DNA from: Cyanobium sp. M30B3
GTDB lineage: Bacteria; Cyanobacteriota; Cyanobacteriia; PCC-6307; Cyanobiaceae
Length of the DNA: 64,000 nucleotides
NCBI GenBank assembly: GCA_018399015.1
Contig: CP073761.1
Location: forward strand, 2,170,001-2,234,000
Direction of reading: 5' to 3'
The position numbers and the translations under genes were made by a program. Below the pieces are notes generated by a model. That model worked only from the letters and a program-made list of their open reading frames with translations, did no database searches and had not been told where the DNA came from. Below, piece by piece: positions 27,654-35,964 of the stretch. The first letter of the stretch is position 1, and every line of letters begins with the position of its first letter.

Positions 27654-28269
27654 CCAGCCCCTGCTCAGGCTGCTGGCCAGGGCGCTGGAGCTGTGGCTGC
27701 GCCAGCAGTGCGACGCGGTGCAGAGCCTGGAGATCGAGCTGCTGGGCTCCGGCCGCGAGCTGCTGCGCGGCCGGCTGGCGGGCGTGCGGGTGCGGGCCCG
27801 CGGTGTGCGCTACCACCAGCTCGAGCTGGCCCTGGTGGACCTGCAGGTGGGCGACCTGCAGTTGCAGCTGGGCCAGCTCTGGCGCGGCCAGCCCCTGCAG
27901 TTGCCGCCGCAGATCCCGATCACCGGCCTGGTGAGCTTCACCCCGGAGGGCCTCAGCCGCTCCCTGCTCCAGCCCCCGTGGCAGGCCATGGCCGACGTGC
28001 TGGCCGAACAGCTGCTGGGCGTCAGCCCCATGGTGGGACTGCAGATCCGCGAGCAGCACCTGGTGTTGCAGGCTCAGGGGCTCGGCCACAGCGCACCCCT
28101 GGAACTGGAAGCATCGCTCAGTGCCGCCAGCGGCGGCGTGCGGATCAGCGCCGCCAGCGGCGGCATCGACAGCCTGTTGCCGATGGCCCCCACGATCACG
28201 CTGCAGCGGGCGGCGATCGAGGCGGGACTGGTGGTGCTGGAGGGCAGCGCCACCGTGATCACCACCTGA
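27646..28269 (+). CDS. DUF2993 family protein (LmeA-like)
   Basis: A 207-residue protein with the DUF2993 pattern: an amphipathic N-terminal helix, LEIELLGSGRELLRGRLAGVRVRARGV (read in parts), LVDLQVGDLQLQL, PITGLVSFTPEGLSR and the closing ITLQRAAIEAGLVVLEGSA. The family, which includes mycobacterial LmeA, binds lipids in the cell envelope; no clear signal peptide is visible here, so location is uncertain. It ends the clpC-side plus-strand cluster. Confidence 0.8.
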   Translation: MADQPLLRLLARALELWLRQQCDAVQSLEIELLGSGRELLRGRLAGVRVRARGVRYHQLELALVDLQVGDLQLQLGQLWRGQPLQLPPQIPITGLVSFTPEGLSRSLLQPPWQAMADVLAEQLLGVSPMVGLQIREQHLVLQAQGLGHSAPLELEASLSAASGGVRISAASGGIDSLLPMAPTITLQRAAIEAGLVVLEGSATVITT

Positions 28270-28286
28270 GCCCCCAGACCAGCGCC

Positions 28287-29144
28287 TCAGCGCTGCAGCA
28301 GGGGCAGCACCAGGGTGACGAGCGAGTACACCGCCGCCGGCACGAACAGATAGCTGTCGATGCGGTCGAGGATGCCGCCATGGCCGGGGATGGCGTCGCC
28401 GGAATCCTTGAGGCCGGCATCGCGCTTCATCATCGATTCGGTGAGGTCGCCCACCAGGGCGAACAGGGCCACCACCGCCCCCAGCAGGGCACCCACCAGC
28501 CAGCCCCAGGGCCAGCCGATCCAGCTGCCGCCGATCACCCCCACCGCCATGGCACAGGCCACGCCCCCCAGGGCGCCCTCCACGGTCTTGCCCGGGGAGA
28601 TCGGCGAGAGCGGGCGGCGGCCCAGGCGCCGCCCGATCACGTAGGAGCCGATGTCGGTGGCCACGATCAGGAAGCAGGCCAGCAGGGTGAGGGCCAGCCC
28701 GCCATCGGCCAGGGCGCGCAGCTTGATCCAGTGGCTGGGCAGAAAGCCCAGATAGAAGAGGCCGAACACCGAGGCGGCGATGTCGGCGATGGTGCCGGTG
28801 ACCGGCTGGAGCAGCAACCAACCGCAGATCACCGCCCCCGAGGCCGGCAGCACCGCCGCCGCCACGTCCCCCGCCAGCCAGCCACTGCCCGCCTGGCTGG
28901 CGGCCTGGGTGCTGAACAGCAACAGCTGCACCGCCACGAGGGTGGTCTTGGTGGCCGGCCGGATGCCCTTGAACTGGGCCATGCGGAAGTACTCCAGCAG
29001 CCCCAGGTGCACGATCAGGCCCACCGCCACCGTGAACCACCAGCCCCCCAGCCACACCACCACGAAGCCGATGCCCCCGGCCGCCCAGCCGCTGAGCAGC
29101 CGGGCCAGGGAGGTGGCCTGCCGGGGTCGGATCTGGCGGGACAA
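28287..29144 (-). CDS. cdsA: Phosphatidate cytidylyltransferase
   Basis: Makes CDP-diacylglycerol for membrane phospholipids. An integral membrane protein of about 285 residues and eight helices with the full family signature near the C-terminus: SMMKRDAGLKDSGD followed by IPGHGGILDRIDS. Also IVATDIGSYVIGRRLGRRPL and SPGKTVEGALGG. The start is taken as TTG 29144 because the conserved LARLLSGWAAGG should be near the N-terminus; no ATG exists there. It begins 20 bp after cbiT. Confidence 0.93.
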   Translation of the reverse strand: MSRQIRPRQATSLARLLSGWAAGGIGFVVVWLGGWWFTVAVGLIVHLGLLEYFRMAQFKGIRPATKTTLVAVQLLLFSTQAASQAGSGWLAGDVAAAVLPASGAVICGWLLLQPVTGTIADIAASVFGLFYLGFLPSHWIKLRALADGGLALTLLACFLIVATDIGSYVIGRRLGRRPLSPISPGKTVEGALGGVACAMAVGVIGGSWIGWPWGWLVGALLGAVVALFALVGDLTESMMKRDAGLKDSGDAIPGHGGILDRIDSYLFVPAAVYSLVTLVLPLLQR

Positions 29145-29164
29145 ACGGGCGGGGAGGGCGGGGA

Positions 29165-29776
29165 TCAGGGGCGCTCGGCCGCAATCAGGAACAGCGGCTC
29201 GGCTGCGGCCAGCTTGGCCTGGCTGCCGCGCCGCTGCATGCGGTGCACGGTGGCCTGCACCACCTGCAGGTCGATGGCGGCCAGCTGGGTCAGGGTATCG
29301 GTGGCATCCACCAGCCCCTCCAGGCTGGCGGTGCTGATCACCAGGCGCCCTCCGGACCGCAGCGCCTGCCACACCGCCTGCAGCACGTCGCCGAGGGGGC
29401 GCCCCACCTCCAGCAGCACCCGGTCGGGCCGCGGGGGCAGCAGGGCCAGGCCATCCGGGGCGGCGCCGGCATGGATATGCAGATTGCTGATGCCGAAGCG
29501 CAGCCGGTTCTGCTCCAGCAGGGCGATCGCCTCCGGGTCGCGCTCCAGGGTGTGCACGGCCCCGGCGGGCATCAGCCGGGCGATCTCCAGGGCCAGGGCC
29601 CCGGTGCCGCCGCCCACATCCCACACCAGCGAATCGCCCTGGGGGCGCAGGTGGGCCAGCAGCATCACCCGCAGCTCCATCGGCGTGGGGCTGAAGCCGG
29701 GGGCATCGGCGAAGGCGGCGTCGGGCAGGCCCGGCGTCACGAAATCCCAGTGGAAGGACGGTGGGGATTGGGCCAC
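29165..29776 (-). CDS. cbiT: Precorrin-6B C15-methyltransferase/decarboxylase, CbiT-type
   Basis: A 203-residue SAM enzyme of the corrin ring pathway to cobalamin or pseudocobalamin. Diagnostic parts: the CbiT start GLPDAAFADAPGFSPTPMEL, motif I VWDVGGGTGALALEIAR, VHTLERDPEAIALLEQN, and RVLLEVGRPLGDVLQ. In many bacteria it is fused to CbiE as CobL; here it is free-standing. Preceding gene on the strand is the PLP decarboxylase, following is cdsA. Another cobalamin gene (cbiA) lies at 57837. Confidence 0.9.
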   Translation of the reverse strand: MAQSPPSFHWDFVTPGLPDAAFADAPGFSPTPMELRVMLLAHLRPQGDSLVWDVGGGTGALALEIARLMPAGAVHTLERDPEAIALLEQNRLRFGISNLHIHAGAAPDGLALLPPRPDRVLLEVGRPLGDVLQAVWQALRSGGRLVISTASLEGLVDATDTLTQLAAIDLQVVQATVHRMQRRGSQAKLAAAEPLFLIAAERP

Positions 29777-29791
29777 GGCTCCGGCGCTGGC

Positions 29792-31180
29792 TCAGTGGGC
29801 CACAACCCTCACCGTATCAGCGATCTGCCCGGGCCAGCGCCGGGCCTGCTCCTGCAGCCAGGCGGCCCGCTCGCCATCGATCCGCTCGCCGGGGATGAGC
29901 AGGGGGATCCCCGGCGGGTAGGGGCAGATCGGCGCGGCGGCGATCCGGCCGGCGGCGACGGCCAGGGGCACGGCCTGGCTGGTGGCACGCCAGGCCGTGC
30001 CCAGGGGTAGGTCCGGCTCAGCCACCAGCGGCAGGGGCGGCCGGCTGAAGGGCGGCAGCGGCGGCCCGCCCAGGGCCGCCTTCAGGGCCAGCAGCGCCCG
30101 CGGCAACCGCCACTCCACCCCGGCCGGTGGCCGCTCCCCCAGGCAGAAGGTGAGGGTGCCCGGTTCCGGCAGTTCGGCCAGCACCCGCCGCTGCAGCAGC
30201 CAGGCATCGGCCTCCAGGCCGTTGATGCCCAGGGCGGCGGTGTGCAGCACCAGGCGCAGGGGATCCTGGTTGGCCAGCAGGGGCAGGCCCCGGGCCCGGC
30301 AGCGCTGGCGCAGGCGGGCGGCGCGGGCCTCGGCATGGCGGCGGCGGCGCAGGCCGGCGGGGCTGGCGGCGGCCAGCAGGGAGGCCTCGGCCGAGGCCAG
30401 CAGCAGGGCACTGGGGCTGGAGGTCTGCAGCCAGAGCAGGGCCCGCTCCAGGGCGGGGAGGGCCAGCCGCTGCCCCTGGGCCAGCAGCACCGCGCTCTGG
30501 GCCAGGCCGCCGCCCGCCTTCTGGCAGGAGAGCACCACCAGGTCGGCGCCGGCGGCCAGGGCCTCGCCGCGGCCGTGGGCCTGGTCCACCAGCACCGGCA
30601 GCCCCGCCGCCTGCAGGAGGCTCACCAGCGCCGGCAACGCATCCGCCGCCAGCCCCTGGTACGTGGGCGACACCAGCACCGCCGCCGCCAGCGGTCCGCT
30701 CTCCAGGGCCGCGGCCAGCACCCGCTCCAGCCAGGCCGGATCGGGCGGCAGCCACAGGCCGGTGGCCGGATCGAAGGGCAGGTCGAACAGCACGGGCCGC
30801 AGCTGGCCCAGCAGGCAGCCGTGCAGCAGCGAGCGGTGCAGCTGGCGCGGCAGCAGCACCCGGCTGCCCGGCGGCGCCAGCGCCAGCAGGGCGGCCTGCA
30901 GCAGCCCGGAGGCACCGTTCACCCCGAACCAGCAGTGGTCGGCGCCGAGCAGGGCGGCGCAGCGGCGCTGGGCATCGGCCACCCCGCCCTCCGGCTCGAG
31001 GGGACCGCCGATCTCCGGCAGTTCCGGAAGGTCCCAGCGGCCGGGGGGCTGGCGCAGCAGCAGGGCCAGGGGCGGTGCCAGCCCCCGGCCGCGCCCGTGG
31101 GCAGGCAGGTGCAGGGCCAGGGGGGGAAGTGGCCGCCAGGGTTGGCGCAGCAGCAGGGCGGGCAACAGCGGGCGCATCAC
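29792..31180 (-). CDS. PLP-dependent Orn/Lys/Arg decarboxylase family protein
   Basis: A 462-residue fold-type I enzyme of the short arginine/lysine decarboxylase group. Landmarks are LPAHGRGRG, FGVNGASGLLQAALLAL, LLPRQLHRSLLHGCLL, VSPTYQGLAAD, PVLVDQAHG and the PLP lysine in VVLSCQKAGGGLAQSAVLL, followed by PICPYPPGIPLLIPGE near the end. The usual STHK around the lysine is CQK here, a change that could alter substrate choice. It may serve polyamine synthesis. Divergent from the UbiB-type kinase. Confidence 0.85.
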   Translation of the reverse strand: MMRPLLPALLLRQPWRPLPPLALHLPAHGRGRGLAPPLALLLRQPPGRWDLPELPEIGGPLEPEGGVADAQRRCAALLGADHCWFGVNGASGLLQAALLALAPPGSRVLLPRQLHRSLLHGCLLGQLRPVLFDLPFDPATGLWLPPDPAWLERVLAAALESGPLAAAVLVSPTYQGLAADALPALVSLLQAAGLPVLVDQAHGRGEALAAGADLVVLSCQKAGGGLAQSAVLLAQGQRLALPALERALLWLQTSSPSALLLASAEASLLAAASPAGLRRRRHAEARAARLRQRCRARGLPLLANQDPLRLVLHTAALGINGLEADAWLLQRRVLAELPEPGTLTFCLGERPPAGVEWRLPRALLALKAALGGPPLPPFSRPPLPLVAEPDLPLGTAWRATSQAVPLAVAAGRIAAAPICPYPPGIPLLIPGERIDGERAAWLQEQARRWPGQIADTVRVVAH

Positions 31181-31246
31181 CCCGGCGGGCTGCAGTTTCT
31201 AGAGTCTGCCCAGTCCAGTAGCCGCCGCCCCCGGCGGGCCACACCC

Positions 31247-32947
31247 TTGCCCGTCGCGCCCGCCACCCCTGCTGCGTCTGTGGGGATCTCGTCCAGTACG
31301 GCCGGTTACCACCCCGGCGCCGACCTGCGCTGGCTGTTGCTGCGCCCCTGGCTGCTGCTGGGCCGCCTGGCCGCCGTGCTCTGGCAACTGGGCAGCCTGG
31401 TGGTGGTGCTGCTGGTGCAGGGGAGCAGCAGCGATGCCGCCACCCAGCGCCGCCTCGGCCAGCGCATCCTGCGCACCCTCACCCAGCTGGGCCCCTGTTT
31501 CATCAAGGTGGGGCAGGCCCTCTCCACCCGGCCCGACCTGGTTCGGCGCGACTGGCTGGAGGAGCTCACCCAGCTGCAGGACAACCTGCCCCCCTTCCCC
31601 CATGCCGTGGCCCTGGCCACGATCGAACAGGAGCTGGGCGCTCCGGCCCACCAGCTGTTTGTGGAGTTCCCCGACCACCCGATGGCGGCCGCCAGCCTGG
31701 GCCAGGTGTACCGCGCCCGCCTGGCCGACGGCCACTGGGTGGCGGTGAAGGTGCAGCGGCCCAACCTCGACTGGATCCTGCGCCGCGACCTGGTGCTGAT
31801 CCGCCTGCTGGGCAACGTAGCGGCGCCCTTTCTGCCCCTGAACCTGGGCTTCGGGCTCGGCGAGATCATCGACGAATTCGGCCGCTCCCTGTTCGAGGAG
31901 ATCGACTACCGCCTCGAGGCCGACAACGCCGAGCGCTTCGCCACCCTGTTCGCCGGCCATCCGGAGGTGACCGTGCCGGCGGTGGAGCGCCACCTGAGCG
32001 GCCAGCGGGTGCTCACCACCACCTGGCTGCACGGCACCAAGCTGCAGGAGCGCCACACCCTGGAGGCCCAGCGGCTCGACCCGGCCGCCCTGATCCGCAC
32101 CTGTGTGATCGCCGGCCTGCGCCAGTTGCTGGAATTCGGCTACTTCCACGCCGATCCCCATCCCGGCAACCTGTTCGCCCTGCCGGGCCGCACCGGCGCC
32201 ATGGGCCATGTGGGCTACGTGGATTTCGGCATGATGGATTCGATCAGTGATGCCGACCGCCTCACCCTCACCGGCGCGGTGGTGCACCTGATCAACCGGG
32301 ATTTCCGCGCCCTGGCCCAGGATTTCGTGACCCTGGGCTTCCTCAACCCCAGCGCCGATCTGGAGCCGATCATCCCCGCCCTCGACGAAGTGCTGGGGGG
32401 AGCCATCGGGGAAAACGTGGGCGACTTCAACTTCAAGGCGATCACCGACCGCTTCTCGGAGCTGATGTACGACTACCCCTTCCGGGTGCCGGCCCGCTTC
32501 GCCCTGATCATCCGCGCCGTGGTGAGCCAGGAGGGTCTGGCGATGCGCCTCGACCCCTCCTTCCGCATCCTGCAGGTGGCCTACCCCTACGTGGCCCGAA
32601 GGCTGCTGGCCGGCGACACCGCCGAGATGCGCGAGAAGCTGCTGGAGGTGCTGTTCGACCCCCAGGGCCGCCTGCGGGTGGAACGGCTGGAGAGCCTGCT
32701 GGCCGTGGTGGAGGGGGAGGGCCCCGGACCGGAGCTGCTGCCGGTGATGGGCTCGGGCCTGCGCCTGCTGCTCGGTCCCGATGGCGGCAGCCTGCGCCAG
32801 CGGCTGCTGCTCACCCTGGTGCAGGGCGACCACCTGCACACCGACGACCTCCGCGCCCTGGCAGGACTGCTGCGCCGCACCTTCTCCCCCCGCCGCCTGG
32901 CCGGGGGCATGCTGGCCCGCCTCAACCCGCTCAGCGCAGCAGCCTGA
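31247..32947 (+). CDS. AarF/ABC1/UbiB kinase-family protein
   Basis: Atypical protein-kinase-like ATPase family, linked to quinone metabolism and membrane lipid homeostasis. The 566-residue protein has the family KxGQ motif in CFIKVGQALSTRPDL, the ALAS-type loop HPMAAASLGQVYRARL (read with Ala-rich P-loop substitute), VAVKVQRPNL, and the catalytic FHADPHPGNLF and YVDFGMMDSI. Cyanobacteria carry several paralogues. Start TTG 31247 or GTG 31280; no ATG is close. Its stop lies within a 14-bp triplet repeat. Confidence 0.92.
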   Translation: MPVAPATPAASVGISSSTAGYHPGADLRWLLLRPWLLLGRLAAVLWQLGSLVVVLLVQGSSSDAATQRRLGQRILRTLTQLGPCFIKVGQALSTRPDLVRRDWLEELTQLQDNLPPFPHAVALATIEQELGAPAHQLFVEFPDHPMAAASLGQVYRARLADGHWVAVKVQRPNLDWILRRDLVLIRLLGNVAAPFLPLNLGFGLGEIIDEFGRSLFEEIDYRLEADNAERFATLFAGHPEVTVPAVERHLSGQRVLTTTWLHGTKLQERHTLEAQRLDPAALIRTCVIAGLRQLLEFGYFHADPHPGNLFALPGRTGAMGHVGYVDFGMMDSISDADRLTLTGAVVHLINRDFRALAQDFVTLGFLNPSADLEPIIPALDEVLGGAIGENVGDFNFKAITDRFSELMYDYPFRVPARFALIIRAVVSQEGLAMRLDPSFRILQVAYPYVARRLLAGDTAEMREKLLEVLFDPQGRLRVERLESLLAVVEGEGPGPELLPVMGSGLRLLLGPDGGSLRQRLLLTLVQGDHLHTDDLRALAGLLRRTFSPRRLAGGMLARLNPLSAAA

Positions 32948-32985
32948 GATCAGCGGCCGGAGATCAGCGGTCTGAGATCAACTGC
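32944..32985. repeat. 14-bp tandem repeat, three imperfect copies
   Basis: Units at 32944, 32958 and 32972, each containing GAGATCA. The array covers the stop of the kinase gene and the stop of the convergent channel gene. Confidence 0.88.
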
Positions 32986-34207
32986 CTGCGGGGATGGTGA
33001 GCCAGCACACCACAATCGTGAGCGAGCTGAACACCACCACCAGCAGGGGCCAGAGTTCGTCGAGACGGGTGAGCCGCCGCTGCATCTGCTCCCGCTCCAT
33101 CCCCTCCGCCAGGGCCTCCATGTCGCCGTAGCGGCGGCCGATCCAGAGCACCAGCACAAACGCCACCAGGGTGACCACGTAGGCCACCACATACACCATG
33201 TCGAGAAAGGTGAGGAAGGGCAGCTGGGGCAGTTCGGCCCGGTAGGTCTCCTGCAGGAACACCAGCGTGAGCAACACCGTGACCGGAATGCTGGCGCGGG
33301 CGTCCTGCTCATCCGGCCGCACCTTGAACACCAGCAGCACCATCGCCATCAACACCGCCAGCGGCAACAGCAGGCGCCAGAACGCCGCCCAGGCCGAGGT
33401 GCCATAGGCGATGTCGAACACCACCTGGCTGTAGTCGTTCTCAGGCCCGCCCAGGCCGAAGTTGGTGGCGTAGTGGTGGCGGTACTCGGCGATCGACCAG
33501 CCCCGATTCAGCCAGCCGATGATGCCGGCATAGAGGCCGATACCGCTGTTCTGCAGATCGGGTTCCAGGCGGAGGTTGGTGTAGTCGAGCCCGCCGTCCA
33601 CGTCGTCCACCTCCAGCACCAGCGGCAGACTCACTGTGGTGAAGGGATAGTGGCGAAAGCTGGCGCGATCGATGTAGAAGCGGCCGATGTAGCCGAACAG
33701 CTGGTAATAGCTGCCATCGCTGAGCTTTTCGGGGTTGTCGGAGAAGGGCCGCAGCACCGGCTCGGCGTCCGACACCAGGCCATTGAGCAGGTTGATCCGC
33801 TCGGCGATGCCCACCTGCTGGGCCTCCAGCAGATCCTGCAGCGGCTGATCCCAGCGCAGCCACACATAGCCGTTGGAGGAAAAACTGGGGACGCTCAGAT
33901 CGAGGTCGTAGGTGCTGTTGGCGTAGATGCCCACCTGCAGGTGGTGCTTCGCCCGCTCCAGGGCCTGCTGATCCTCTGCGGTCTCCGCTTCGCTGAGCCG
34001 CTCACCCCGCAGGGAGGTCCAGTCGCCGGCGCGCAGCCGGGCCGGATCGGTGGTGAGGGCCCGGGACGCGGAGGTGAGCCGCAGCGCATCGCGGTTCTGC
34101 ATCGGCACCACGTCGATGTGGGCAAGCCCCAGCACCCCCAGAATGATGGCCAGCACCAGCGAGACGGCGGCCAGGATGTTCCAGCGCTTCTGCTTGCGCG
34201 CGGCCAT
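32978..34207 (-). CDS. Pentameric (Cys-loop-type) ligand-gated ion channel homologue
   Basis: A 409-residue membrane protein with the layout of prokaryotic pentameric channels: an extra N-terminal helix (about 10-30), a beta-rich extracellular domain with VGIYANSTYDLDL (92-104), YVWLRWD (114-120) and HYPFTTVSLPLVLEV (186-200, matching the FPFD-Q-L loop), then M1 (272-294), M2 (about 305-320, ASIPVTVLLTLVFLQE), M3 (331-355, after LPQLPFLTFLD) and M4 (385-404). The paired Cys of animal receptors are absent, as in bacterial members. The ATG shares bases with the ATG of a divergent binding-protein gene. Ligand and ion selectivity are unknown. Confidence 0.8.
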   Translation of the reverse strand: MAARKQKRWNILAAVSLVLAIILGVLGLAHIDVVPMQNRDALRLTSASRALTTDPARLRAGDWTSLRGERLSEAETAEDQQALERAKHHLQVGIYANSTYDLDLSVPSFSSNGYVWLRWDQPLQDLLEAQQVGIAERINLLNGLVSDAEPVLRPFSDNPEKLSDGSYYQLFGYIGRFYIDRASFRHYPFTTVSLPLVLEVDDVDGGLDYTNLRLEPDLQNSGIGLYAGIIGWLNRGWSIAEYRHHYATNFGLGGPENDYSQVVFDIAYGTSAWAAFWRLLLPLAVLMAMVLLVFKVRPDEQDARASIPVTVLLTLVFLQETYRAELPQLPFLTFLDMVYVVAYVVTLVAFVLVLWIGRRYGDMEALAEGMEREQMQRRLTRLDELWPLLVVVFSSLTIVVCWLTIPAGS

Positions 34208-35402
34208 GGCAGACCAGGCTGACCGCCTGAGCGTACGGGGGCGCTGGCTGGGAGGCGCGCTCGTGCTGGTGCTGGCCATGGCCGCAGCCAGGGCAGCCAT
34301 CCCCACTCCCCCCGGGCCAGCCACCCAGGCCAGCAACGCCGCCGCTCCGCCTCCCCTTCTCTTGGGCCAGTCGGCCCCCCTCTCCGGCCCCTCGGGCCAG
34401 CTGGGCCAGGACTATCGCGAGGGGGCGGAGGCCTGGTTCGCGGAGGTGAACCGCCGTGGCGGCATCCACGGCCGGCCGATCCGCCTGGTGAGCCGCGACG
34501 ACCGCTACGAACCCGAGCTCACCCTGCGCAACACCCGCCAGCTGCTGCAGCAGGACCGGGTGCTGGCCCTGTTCGGCTATGTGGGCACGCCCACCAGCAA
34601 GGCCGTGCTGCCCCTGGTGGAGCGCGAGCGCGTCCCCTTCGTGGCCCCCCTCACCGGTGCCCAGACCCTGCGCCAGCCCCTGCGCGCCACTGTGTTCCAC
34701 CTGCGGGCGGGCTACCAGGCCGAGATCGATCAGCTGGTGGATGCCCTGGTGCGCGATGCCCGCCACCGGATCGCCGTGCTGGCTCAGAACGATGCCTTCG
34801 GCGACGATGGCCTGGTCGCCAGCGAGCGGGCCCTGGCGCGCCATGGGCTGAAGCCCGTGGCCACGGCCAGGGTGGAGCGCAACTCCAGCCAGGTGGGCAG
34901 TGCCGTGGCAACGATCACGCGCGCCCGGCCCAACGGGGTGATCATCATCGCGGCCTACCCCGGCTCGGCCGCCTTCAGCCGGGAGTTGCGCCGGCGCCGC
35001 AGCACGGCCCAGCTGATGAATGTGTCGTTCGTGGGCACCCGCGGCCTGCAGGACGCGCTGCCGGGGGGCGAGGCCAGCGGCATCGGCGTTGCCCAGGTGG
35101 TGCCCTTTCCCTGGAACCGGCGCCTGCCGGTGGTGGCCGACTACCAACGGTTGATGCAACGCCGGTCGCCCATGGCCAGCTTCGGCTTCACCAGCCTGGA
35201 GGGGTTCCTGGCCGCCCGGATGATCACCGAGGGGCTGCAGCGGGCCGGGCCCCGGCCCAGCAGGGAGGCGCTGATGCGCGGGCTGGAATCGATTCGCCAG
35301 CTCGACCTGGGCGGCTTCACGCTGGATCTCGGCCCGAAGGACCGCGAGGCCAGCGCCTTCACCGACCTCACCTTCCTGGGGGCCCAGCGCTGGGAACCCT
35401 GA
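34206..35402 (+). CDS. Type-I periplasmic binding protein (Leu/Ile/Val-binding-like)
   Basis: A 398-residue exported protein: basic start, hydrophobic core LGGALVLVLAMAAARA, then a mature domain of the Peripla_BP_6 family with LLLGQSAPLSGPSGQLGQDYR, WFAEVNRRGGIHGRPI, DDRYEPELTLRNTRQLL, FGYVGTPTSKAVLPL and IAVLAQNDAFGDDG. No ABC permease or ATPase lies nearby, so it is an orphan. It shares its start with the divergent channel gene (CATG at 34205-34208), which suggests a joint role in ligand sensing. Substrate is unknown, though this fold commonly binds amino acids. Confidence 0.88.
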   Translation: MADQADRLSVRGRWLGGALVLVLAMAAARAAIPTPPGPATQASNAAAPPPLLLGQSAPLSGPSGQLGQDYREGAEAWFAEVNRRGGIHGRPIRLVSRDDRYEPELTLRNTRQLLQQDRVLALFGYVGTPTSKAVLPLVERERVPFVAPLTGAQTLRQPLRATVFHLRAGYQAEIDQLVDALVRDARHRIAVLAQNDAFGDDGLVASERALARHGLKPVATARVERNSSQVGSAVATITRARPNGVIIIAAYPGSAAFSRELRRRRSTAQLMNVSFVGTRGLQDALPGGEASGIGVAQVVPFPWNRRLPVVADYQRLMQRRSPMASFGFTSLEGFLAARMITEGLQRAGPRPSREALMRGLESIRQLDLGGFTLDLGPKDREASAFTDLTFLGAQRWEP

Positions 35403-35445
35403 AGCGAGAGCTGGCTAGGGTCGGCGCCTGCCCGTTTCCCACGCC

Positions 35446-35925
35446 GTGCCCCTCGAGCCCTTTCCCGCCCCCGTGAGCCTGAGTGAGGCCGCCAGCGACC
35501 TGGCCAGCGGCGACTTCGGCGACCTGGACATGGCCGAGCTGCTGCTGGAGTTCGCACCGATCAGCCAGCCCCCCTATCTGGTGGCCGGTGTGGGCCTGGC
35601 GATCGGCGTGCTCTGCGGCCTCACCTTCGCCCGGCTGGTGCAGGACCGGCTCGAGGGCTGGAAGCAGGACCGGCTGGCCCTGCTGCCCCTGGGCAATGCC
35701 GCCACCACCCTGCCCTACATCGGCGTGGTGATCGGCATCACCCTGTTCATCGGCGGCAGCCTGCAGGTGTTCGGCTTCTCCAGCGGCGCGGCGCTGCTGG
35801 TGAGTTTCGTGCTGTCGCTGGCCACGGCCGGCGCCCTGTGGGTGCAGCTGGAGCGGCTGATGGGCCAGGTGCAGGACGGCACCTTCAGCGCCGTGGATTT
35901 CGACAACTTCGACCAGTTCTTCTAG
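35446..35925 (+). CDS. Conserved cyanobacterial membrane protein
   Basis: A 159-residue protein with three hydrophobic helices (YLVAGVGLAIGVLCGLTFARL, with two more in residues 90-130) between an acidic N-terminus and an acidic tail, DNFDQFF. It is conserved-looking with clean codon use but has no recognised domain. It follows the binding protein by 43 bp on the same strand and could belong to the same unit. GTG start at 35446. Confidence 0.55.
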   Translation: MPLEPFPAPVSLSEAASDLASGDFGDLDMAELLLEFAPISQPPYLVAGVGLAIGVLCGLTFARLVQDRLEGWKQDRLALLPLGNAATTLPYIGVVIGITLFIGGSLQVFGFSSGAALLVSFVLSLATAGALWVQLERLMGQVQDGTFSAVDFDNFDQFF

Positions 35926-35964
35926 GCAGCCCGTTTTTTAGGCAGCCCAATTTTTTAGGCAGCC
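35924..35964. repeat. AGGCAGCC tandem repeat, three copies
   Basis: AGGCAGCC at 35924, 35940 and 35957, with T-runs between. It bridges the ends of the membrane-protein gene and the convergent sigma factor gene; the T-runs might aid termination, but no hairpin is present. Confidence 0.88.
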
